Shown piece by piece: positions 6,545-12,083 of a stretch of 12,083 nt of DNA. Numbering within the stretch: the first letter of the stretch is position 1; the number at the start of each line of letters is the position of its first letter. The stretch comes from Actinomycetes bacterium (GTDB lineage: Bacteria > Actinomycetota > Actinomycetes > S36-B12 > GCA-2699445). Under the pieces are notes generated by a model that worked only from the letters and a program-made list of their open reading frames with translations, searched no databases and was not told where the DNA came from. The stretch is from the NCBI GenBank assembly GCA_022600255.1, contig JAHZKU010000178.1, forward strand, positions 1-12,083, in the 5' to 3' direction. Both the position numbers and the translations under genes were made by a program.

Positions 6545-6998
6545 CGTGACTCGGTCTGCGGCGCTGGGCCTTCACTTGCGATCGGCGCTGCTTCGCCGCA
6601 ACACGACGCGCCACAGATGACCGCGAGGGTCTTGTCGGGCGCCGCCGCTTGGGCCTCGGCGACAAGGCCCCTTGCAGAATCCGGGCGAGGCGGGCGCGAG
6701 CACTCCGACGGTTCTGATACTGGCTGCGCTGCTCGCTGGCCACCACCCGGACGCTGCCTTGACGCAGTTGCGCGCCCAAGTGTCGCTCGATCAGATCGAC
6801 TTGTCTGGAAGTCACAGCGACCGACTTGCTGGGCGACCACCGCAATTCCACACGCGAATCAGTGGTGTTGACGCCCTGTCCGCCCGGGCCGCTACTGCGC
6901 GAGAACGACCAGTCCAGCTCAGCCACCGGGATCACCACACCCCAACCCACCCAAAGGGGCTGCTCCGGACGACCTGACATACGGTGATTATGGACCAT
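6537..6998 (-). CDS. arfB: Ribosome-rescue peptidyl-tRNA hydrolase ArfB (YaeJ-type)
   Basis: ArfB releases nascent chains from ribosomes stalled at mRNA ends by hydrolysing peptidyl-tRNA in the A site. The signature G-P-G-G-Q-G-V-N appears early (GGQ at residues 39-41), preceded by V-V-I-P-V-A-E-L-D-W as in E. coli ArfB. The C-terminal tail (about residues 115-153) is rich in Arg and Lys with R-R-R-P-T-R-P-S-R-S-S, like the tail that enters the empty mRNA channel. There is no anticodon-recognition domain, which separates it from RF1/RF2. Length (153 residues) fits the family. An ATG at 7028 is in frame, but GAGGT at 7008-7004 favours 6998; an ATG at 6980 has no ribosome site. It is co-oriented with and overlaps the MEKHLA gene. 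Confidence 0.88.
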   Translation of the reverse strand: MVHNHRMSGRPEQPLWVGWGVVIPVAELDWSFSRSSGPGGQGVNTTDSRVELRWSPSKSVAVTSRQVDLIERHLGAQLRQGSVRVVASEQRSQYQNRRSARARLARILQGALSPRPKRRRPTRPSRSSVARRVAAKQRRSQVKAQRRRPSHDD

Positions 6999-7131
6999 GG
7001 ACGACCTCACCGCAGCCTCCCCAATCATGGTCGAGGTGGACCCGGGCTGCGGCCCAACCCCGTTGGTGGCGAGCGCTGCTAGTGCGCACCCCTGCCCCCT
7101 CCCCCTACGTCGCGACTCGCAGCTGCGGGCT

Positions 7132-7137
7132 TAGAAT
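7132..7137 (+). promoter_or_regulatory. Possible -10 element of a leaderless transcript
   Basis: TAGAAT fits the TAnnnT -10 pattern of actinobacteria. It ends seven bases before the ATG at 7145, so a transcript would begin at or within a base of the start codon. The ATG has no ribosome site, which agrees with a leaderless mRNA. No clear -35 is visible. Confidence 0.45.
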
Positions 7138-7144
7138 CCGCCCT

Positions 7145-8800
7145 ATGAGTCCCAAAGCGCCGGAAACCCTGGCGGTGCCGGCGACGAGGCGCGGTGAAGC
7201 GGGTGTGGCTCCCGAAGCACAGCTGCCGGGAAATCGCTGGGCACCTGGTCTGCTGGCCGCGGCGTTGGCTGTCGGCGGATTTCTGCTGCTAGCCGTTTTC
7301 GGAGAGGGACAGTGGTTTTCGCGCGACGACTGGCAACTAATTGGCTACTACGAAGTCCTGCAAGACCACAACCAGCACTGGTCTACGGTCACTATCGTGG
7401 CCTACCGAGCCCTCTACCTAGTCTTTGGACTGAACAGTTACGTCCCCTACCAAATCGTCGGCGTGCTCGTTCATCTGCTAGTGGTTTGCCTACTGTTCCT
7501 CATCATGCGCCGCGCCCGCGTGCAACCGTGGGTAGCTGCGATCGCTGCCGGGTCGTTCATTCTGTATGCCCCAGGAGCGCCCCTCCTGCTCTCACAGTTT
7601 CAGATGACGCTGGGACTAAGCCTCGGACTGATCCAGCTACTGCTGGCCGATCACGATGGCGCCAACCGCACCCGCGACGCGCTTGCGCTCGGCGCCGGGC
7701 TGCTCGCCATCATGACCTCCGGCGTTGGGGTCGCGGTCGTCGCAGGAGTGGGGGTCGCAGTCCTGCTGAAGCGCGGGTGGCTAGCAGCGACGATTCAGAC
7801 CCTGCCACTAGCAGTCATCTACCTGCTGTGGTGGACGCAAGCGGCTCCAGGCGGAAGAACGGCCCGCTTCGACTTGGCCGCGATCGTCGAGTGGTGCTTA
7901 GCCTCGCTCGAGGGCGTCGCCCTCGGACTGGGCGGCTCCTACCTACTGATCGGAGGCCTCCTCGCCCTGTTCACTGTCGTTGGTGCGCTCCTGACACTAC
8001 GCCGATACTCCTTAGCAACACTGCGGGTTCGCTGCAACGCCGTTGCAGGTCTCTCGATCACCGGGCTGCTCCTAGTCGCGACCACCTACTTCGGTCGTGG
8101 CTTCTTTGGCAGCACCGAAGCGTCCTCGGGGCGGTTCTCCTACCTGCTCGTGGCCTGTTTCCTGCCCTTGATCGCCGTATCGTTCAACGAGCTCATTGGT
8201 CGTTGGGTTTGGACGGCCGTACCGACCTTGGGGCTACTGCTCCTCGTCGTTCCTATCCATTTCGCTGCGTTGGTTGACGGCACCCCTGGCCGTCAAGCAA
8301 ATTCTGCGACCCTCAGACAGCAGCTTGCGGCTATTCATCCTTTCCTCGCCGACAGCCAAGTGCCTGACGAGGTCCGACCTTGGATCGGTCGCAGGGGCAC
8401 GGGGATGGGAGAACTCGAAATGGGGTTCCTACGTAGCGCCAGCAGAACCGACCGTCTTGAGGCCCCTACGAACCCCGCTGGCGAGCAAACCCGAGAACAG
8501 GCAACCACACGGATCGGGCTGGCCCAGCAGCGTGCCATTTTCGGAGTTGATCCCGCCGATTGCCAAGAGATCACGACTCCAGAAATCCGGAAGACAAACG
8601 TCGGCGACATATTTCGCTTCAGCACTAACCCGTACCTGCGTCTTGCGCCAATGGACCTGCGAATTGAGACCGCCGATACCGGGATAACCGTGCGTTCGGA
8701 GCTAGGCGAGTACCTGGAAGTGGTGCTTCCCCTTGGCCGCGTCGAGTTCTCTTCTGCTACCCCCGGAAGGTCGACCTACCTGTGCAGGACGAGTGACTGA
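7145..8800 (+). CDS. Multi-pass membrane protein, GT-C glycosyltransferase-like
   Basis: This 551-residue protein has about ten hydrophobic segments between residues 33 and 375, then a soluble C-terminal part of about 175 residues with no motif I recognise. After the first helix comes a loop with R-D-D-W (Asp61-Asp62), then an amphipathic stretch Y-Y-E-V-L-Q-D-H-N-Q-H-W. An acidic pair in the first external loop is typical of GT-C enzymes, which use polyprenyl-phosphate sugars to glycosylate lipids, glycans or proteins outside the membrane. The family call is inferred from this layout, not from a sure sequence match. A GTG at 7082 would add 21 residues, but the ATG at 7145 with the -10 at 7132 is preferred. 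It stands alone, divergent from arfB and convergent with the sensor kinase gene. Confidence 0.65.
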   Translation: MSPKAPETLAVPATRRGEAGVAPEAQLPGNRWAPGLLAAALAVGGFLLLAVFGEGQWFSRDDWQLIGYYEVLQDHNQHWSTVTIVAYRALYLVFGLNSYVPYQIVGVLVHLLVVCLLFLIMRRARVQPWVAAIAAGSFILYAPGAPLLLSQFQMTLGLSLGLIQLLLADHDGANRTRDALALGAGLLAIMTSGVGVAVVAGVGVAVLLKRGWLAATIQTLPLAVIYLLWWTQAAPGGRTARFDLAAIVEWCLASLEGVALGLGGSYLLIGGLLALFTVVGALLTLRRYSLATLRVRCNAVAGLSITGLLLVATTYFGRGFFGSTEASSGRFSYLLVACFLPLIAVSFNELIGRWVWTAVPTLGLLLLVVPIHFAALVDGTPGRQANSATLRQQLAAIHPFLADSQVPDEVRPWIGRRGTGMGELEMGFLRSASRTDRLEAPTNPAGEQTREQATTRIGLAQQRAIFGVDPADCQEITTPEIRKTNVGDIFRFSTNPYLRLAPMDLRIETADTGITVRSELGEYLEVVLPLGRVEFSSATPGRSTYLCRTSD

Positions 8801-8894
8801 CGGTTACGCCCCGCAGAAGACAACCCGGCCAGCCGTGCGGCCCTACTCGCCCTGGGCATTCCTGACTGGCCCTGCGTGTCCTGGTTCGCTGGAT

Positions 8895-10322
8895 CTAGTC
8901 GGCCTGGGCCAGCGGAAGGCGTACCCAGAAGACCGCCCCGCCAGCAGGATTCGGGCGCACCCCGACTTGCCCCCCATGGGCCTGCGCCAAGCCTCGGACG
9001 ATGCTGAGGCCCAACCCGCTGCCGCCCGAATCACGGTTGCGGCTGACGTCCTCGCGATAGAACCGGTCAAAGATGCGTGACGCGTTCTCGGCCGACACCC
9101 CAGGTCCGGTGTCCACAACCTCAACAACTGCGGTGTCCGTGTTGGAATCCACCCGGACCACAACAGGGCCCTGCGTGTAGATCAGGGCGTTGGTAACCAG
9201 ATTCCGAATGATCTGCATCAACTGTGTCTGGTCGCCGGCCACAATCGGGGCCTGACCGGATTCTGAGGATTGCACCACCTGCAGCTCGCGATCTGGATGC
9301 GCGGCCTTGGCCAAGTGGACCACCTCCAAGCAGCTGGCTAAGAGATCGACCAGGCTCGGCGCCTGCGGCTGTTCCTGCTCTAGCCGGGCTAGGACTAGCA
9401 GATCTGCGACCAGAGCCCCCATTCGATCGGCCTCACCTTCGATCCGACCGAAGGTGAGGGCGGTTTCGTTTTGGTCAATTGCCCCTTGCCGGTAGAGCTC
9501 GGCAAAGCCCTTGATGGATGTCAGTGGCGTCCGTAGCTCGTGGCTGGCGTCCGCCACAAAACGCCGCATGCTTTCCTCGGACGCTTGCGCTTCAGCCAGG
9601 GCGGCCGCTCGGGTGTTAAAGGCAGACTCCACCTGATCCAACATGGTGTTCATCGCCCGCGAGACCTGCCCGGCTTCGGTGCTGGCCGGGAAAGGCGGCA
9701 CCCGGCGGCTCAGGTCGCCGGCAGCGATTTCGGTTGCTGTCGCTTCTACCGCACTGAGAGGACGCAGGCTCCGCCGGACTAACCACGTTGCGATGGCGCC
9801 CACAATCACCACCACAACCACTCCGACCACCAACATGACCACCCAGAGTCGCTGGGTGATGATCTGCACCTCATCCAACGACCGTGCCACCGCAATGCTG
9901 CCGTCGCCTTGGGTCCGGTAGAGAACCCGCCAATCACCGTCCCCAGAGGTGCTGGGCACTGTCATAGGAATCGGGCCTTGGTCGGCGACTTGGGCGCTGC
10001 TGAGCAACGGTAGTTCTGGCTCCTGCGTCACATTCGCGTCGATGGGAGCACTGAGCGTGCGCTCGACTTCACCATCGGCAGAGAGGAACGCCAGATACAA
10101 ATCGCTGGGGAGTCGCGGCCCAAGTCGGCCCTCCAAGGGCCTGCGCTGGCTCACGTCTGGGTTGCGACCTGCCTGCAACAATTGACTGTCCACCTGGTCA
10201 ACCAAGTAGCTGCGTAGCAGCCCCACCGCTATCGAACCCGACACCAGCAGGGCGAGCAGCACTAGGCCCACTGTGAGCGCCGCCAACTGAAACCGCAATG
10301 GCCGGGCCGCCCACGACTTCAC
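8895..10322 (-). CDS. Sensor histidine kinase, HAMP type
   Basis: This 475-residue membrane kinase senses an unidentified signal and phosphorylates the response regulator encoded just upstream. Order: a short cytosolic start, helix 1 (about 12-36), an extracellular domain of about 120 residues without a known sensor fold, helix 2 (about 160-181), HAMP (about 183-235), a dimerisation/phosphotransfer segment with His261 in D-A-S-H-E-L-R-T-P-L-T-S, then an HATPase domain with N box R-N-L-V-T-N-A (Asn374, Asn378), G1 D-T-G-P-G-V (404-409), F box I-F-D-R-F-Y, and G2 G-S-G-L-G-L. All catalytic boxes are intact. The GTG start at 10322 overlaps the regulator's TGA in a GTGA sequence, which indicates translational coupling. 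The sequence style is closest to the actinobacterial PhoR/TcrY group, but I assign no symbol. Confidence 0.93.
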   Translation of the reverse strand: MKSWAARPLRFQLAALTVGLVLLALLVSGSIAVGLLRSYLVDQVDSQLLQAGRNPDVSQRRPLEGRLGPRLPSDLYLAFLSADGEVERTLSAPIDANVTQEPELPLLSSAQVADQGPIPMTVPSTSGDGDWRVLYRTQGDGSIAVARSLDEVQIITQRLWVVMLVVGVVVVVIVGAIATWLVRRSLRPLSAVEATATEIAAGDLSRRVPPFPASTEAGQVSRAMNTMLDQVESAFNTRAAALAEAQASEESMRRFVADASHELRTPLTSIKGFAELYRQGAIDQNETALTFGRIEGEADRMGALVADLLVLARLEQEQPQAPSLVDLLASCLEVVHLAKAAHPDRELQVVQSSESGQAPIVAGDQTQLMQIIRNLVTNALIYTQGPVVVRVDSNTDTAVVEVVDTGPGVSAENASRIFDRFYREDVSRNRDSGGSGLGLSIVRGLAQAHGGQVGVRPNPAGGAVFWVRLPLAQAD

Positions 10323-11020
10323 GCGGTGCCAACCGGCGGCCGCAGCACATAACCAAAGCCACGCACTGTTTTGAGCATCGCAGGCTCGGTTGTGTCGATC
10401 TTGCGCCTCAGGTAAGAGACGTACGATTCCACGATGGCGGCTTCCCCATCAAAGTCGTACTCCCAAACGCGGTCCAGGATCGTGGCCTTGGACAGGACCT
10501 TGTCTGGGTTGTCCAGAAACAGCAGCAGCAGCTTGTATTCCGTCGGAGACAGTTCCACCAACGTCCCGGCTTTATGCACTTCATGGCGACTGGCATCCAG
10601 GGTGATGTCACCAACCTGCCGGATCGCCGAGGAATCGACACGCTGGCCGGCACGACGCAGCAGTGCCTGAATTCGAGCAATTACCTCTTCAAGTGCAAAC
10701 GGTTTGGTTACGTAGTCGTCGCCACCGGCGGCAAGTCCCGCAACTTTGTCTTGCGTGGCGTCTTTGGCCGTCAAGAAGAGCGCCGGGGCCTGGTTTCCTT
10801 CCGAACGCGCCCGCCGGACCACCTCAAGGCCGTCCATCCCCGGCATCATGATGTCAAGCACCATGGCGTCTGGGCGCTCCTTTCGAATGACCTGCATCGC
10901 CTCATTGCCATTGACGGCCGTGATGACGTCGAATCCGGCGTAGCGCAGACTCGCCGCCAGCAGATCTCGAATCGTCTCCTCATCCTCCGCCAGGAGCAAC
11001 CTCATCGGGTCGTTTGACAC
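10319..11020 (-). CDS. OmpR/PhoB-family response regulator
   Basis: This 233-residue transcription factor is the partner of the downstream kinase. The receiver domain spans about 7-120, with acidic residues Glu12 and Asp13, phospho-acceptor Asp56 in V-L-D-I-M-M-P, Thr84 in L-T-A-K-D, and Lys106 in T-K-P-F. The winged-helix DNA-binding domain fills about 135-230, ending in I-V-E-S-Y-V-S-Y-L-R-R-K-I-D and R-G-F-G-Y-V-L-R. This ending is very like PhoP/TcrX of mycobacteria. The GTG at 11020 is the start because AAAGGTGAG (11034-11026) sits five bases upstream; the ATG at 11005 has no site. Targets are not known from sequence, but the divergent gene at 11240 shares its control region and may be one. 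Confidence 0.94.
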   Translation of the reverse strand: MSNDPMRLLLAEDEETIRDLLAASLRYAGFDVITAVNGNEAMQVIRKERPDAMVLDIMMPGMDGLEVVRRARSEGNQAPALFLTAKDATQDKVAGLAAGGDDYVTKPFALEEVIARIQALLRRAGQRVDSSAIRQVGDITLDASRHEVHKAGTLVELSPTEYKLLLLFLDNPDKVLSKATILDRVWEYDFDGEAAIVESYVSYLRRKIDTTEPAMLKTVRGFGYVLRPPVGTA

Positions 11021-11239
11021 GGTGACTCACCTTTCCTTAACAGCAGTAGAACGTAGTCTGGCTCGCCACGACGAAACGCCGCCTCGCTCAGCGTCCCGGG
11101 CTGCATTCCAAGACTCCTACCGTATTCAACCAACCTGGGAGTTTGCTGCGAACCGGTCAACAAGTCGGCTGCGGGCACGCGGCAACCGAGTCCGCCGGTC
11201 ACTTGATCAGGCAATGATGCCTTGCGCCACACTGGAGGA
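11021..11239. promoter_or_regulatory. Divergent control region of the regulator and the AlbA_2 gene
   Basis: About 220 bases separate the starts of two divergent genes and must hold both promoters. The regulator's ribosome site is AAAGGTGAG at 11034-11026 on the minus strand. No -10/-35 pair stands out by eye in either direction, and no clear direct repeat of the PhoP type was found. The frames that cross it look non-coding. Confidence 0.5.
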
Positions 11240-12022
11240 ATGAGTCTTCCCGCAGCCATGGCAAGCGCCCTCCTCATCGGGGTGACCATCGGTGGGGGCG
11301 TGCGGTTGCTGCTTGGCAGCCGCACAAACTTGGGGCTGGCGGCCAGCATCCTCACGGGCATTGTTGGTGCCGGTGTCGGCGGCGGCGCTCTGTCTTGGTT
11401 CTTGAACTTGCACGACCTAACCCCTCACCCCATCGCTGCCGTGTTAGCTGCCACCATCGGGACCATCTTGGTGGTGCTGATTGCCAACCTGTTTGTGCGT
11501 CCGAATCCGGCGACGGCACAGGAGTTGTTGACCGCTGGCGAGTCTCGCGATGTGGAGTTCAAGTCAACCGCCCGGTTCAACAAGCACACCGGCACCAAGG
11601 ATGATCGGATGGAACTCACCATCGCCAAGACTGTCGCGGCACTGTCCAACTCCAACGGTGGCGCCCTACTCGTGGGTGTGGATGATGACGGTCAGGTACT
11701 CGGTCTGGCCGATGACTTCAGCCTGATGAAGCGTCCCGATGCAGATCGGTTCGAGCTATGGCTGCGGGACTACCTGACTCGAGTAATTGGCGCTGCCACC
11801 ACGGCGGACCTGGAGGTTGATTTTCCCAGCGTCAGCGGAAACGAGATCTGCCTGATTCGGGTGGCGAAGTCCAGTCGCCCGGTATTTCTGACGCCGCGGA
11901 AAGGGGCCGCCCCAGAATTGTGGATTCGGGTCGGCAACTCCACCCGGGAGCTACCGCTAGATCAAGCGTTCGCCTATGCGGCCAAGCGTTTCGGCGGTCG
12001 CAGGATGAGCCGTCCAGCCTAA
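11240..12022 (+). CDS. Membrane-anchored AlbA_2 (Schlafen-type) domain protein
   Basis: This protein of about 260 residues joins two parts. Residues 8-86 hold three hydrophobic segments with a small-residue pattern (L-T-G-I-V-G-A-G-V-G-G) like the GlsB/YeaQ/YmgE membrane family. Residues about 95-250 form an AlbA_2 domain: E-S-R-D-V-E-F-K-S (101-109), then S-N-S-N-G-G-A-L-L-V-G-V-D-D-D-G (136-151), and I-R-V-G-N-S-T (229-235). Glu101 and Glu106, and an Asp in D-D-D, match the spacing of the three acidic residues of Schlafen nucleases, which cleave tRNA or rRNA; bacterial AlbA_2 proteins are mostly uncharacterised. The start is uncertain: TTG 11222, ATG 11240 and ATG 11258 are all in frame. 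GGAGGA directly abuts 11240, which is too close, so the choice is a compromise. It is divergent from the two-component operon. Confidence 0.8.
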   Translation: MSLPAAMASALLIGVTIGGGVRLLLGSRTNLGLAASILTGIVGAGVGGGALSWFLNLHDLTPHPIAAVLAATIGTILVVLIANLFVRPNPATAQELLTAGESRDVEFKSTARFNKHTGTKDDRMELTIAKTVAALSNSNGGALLVGVDDDGQVLGLADDFSLMKRPDADRFELWLRDYLTRVIGAATTADLEVDFPSVSGNEICLIRVAKSSRPVFLTPRKGAAPELWIRVGNSTRELPLDQAFAYAAKRFGGRRMSRPA

Positions 12023-12030
12023 GCCCACAT

Positions 12031-12060
12031 CCGCACCCGCACCCGCACCCGCACCCGCAC
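12031..12060. repeat. Hexamer tandem repeat after the AlbA_2 gene
   Basis: Five perfect copies of CCGCAC follow each other, starting eight bases after the AlbA_2 stop codon. The copies are exact, which points to slippage or recent expansion. The minus strand reads through as Gly-Ala repeats, so the array might also lie in the tail of a gene entering from beyond the right edge, but the window ends too soon to tell. Confidence 0.9.
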
Positions 12061-12083
12061 CAATCATCCGGCGCGGCACGCAG

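Noticed and set aside
11002..11361. 119-codon minus-strand frame across the divergent control region
   Set aside because: It overlaps both the regulator start and the AlbA_2 gene, and its translation resembles no protein family.
11961..12083. Minus-strand frame with Gly-Ala repeats at the right edge
   Set aside because: It would overlap the end of the AlbA_2 gene by about 60 bases, and the Gly-Ala run is explained by the hexamer repeat. Cannot be judged without sequence beyond the edge.

Overview
The window looks like a chromosomal segment of an actinobacterium (Actinomycetota). The base composition is moderately to strongly GC-rich. GTG and TTG start codons occur, one gene looks leaderless, and the two-component pair resembles the mycobacterial PhoPR/TcrXY subgroup. 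Lineage is an inference from protein style only. I saw no insertion sequence, phage gene, CRISPR array, tRNA or rRNA, so this reads as ordinary chromosome.

Left part (1-4605): the 3' end of an unrecognised gene (+), a class 3 lipase (+), then, convergent with it and sharing a terminator-like hairpin, a CPA1-type cation/proton antiporter (-). Upstream of the antiporter lies about 370 bases with no recognisable gene but dense nested repeats. Next comes a DUF6159-type polytopic membrane protein (-).

Middle (4606-7144): about 530 bases with no convincing gene, then an M23 (LytM-type) secreted peptidase (-) with a 9-bp tandem repeat in its linker. Its structured leader carries a small upstream ORF whose ribosome site is buried in a hairpin. 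Upstream of that is an overlapping pair (-): arfB, the ribosome-rescue hydrolase, followed by a MEKHLA (PAS-like) protein.

Right part (7132-12083): a GT-C-like multi-pass membrane protein (+) that is probably leaderless. Convergent with it is a two-component system (-) whose response regulator and sensor kinase genes overlap by 4 bases (GTGA). Divergent from the regulator is a membrane-anchored AlbA_2/Schlafen-type protein (+) fused to a GlsB/YeaQ-like membrane domain, followed by a GC-rich hexamer repeat.

No multi-gene defence or biosynthetic system is visible. The envelope theme (M23 peptidase, GT-C-like protein, two membrane proteins, sensor kinase) suggests surface and membrane homeostasis, but only arfB/MEKHLA and the regulator/kinase pair show real operon-type coupling. 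The most unusual signals are the antiporter leader repeats, the M23 leader with its occluded upstream ORF, and the membrane-anchored AlbA_2 fusion.
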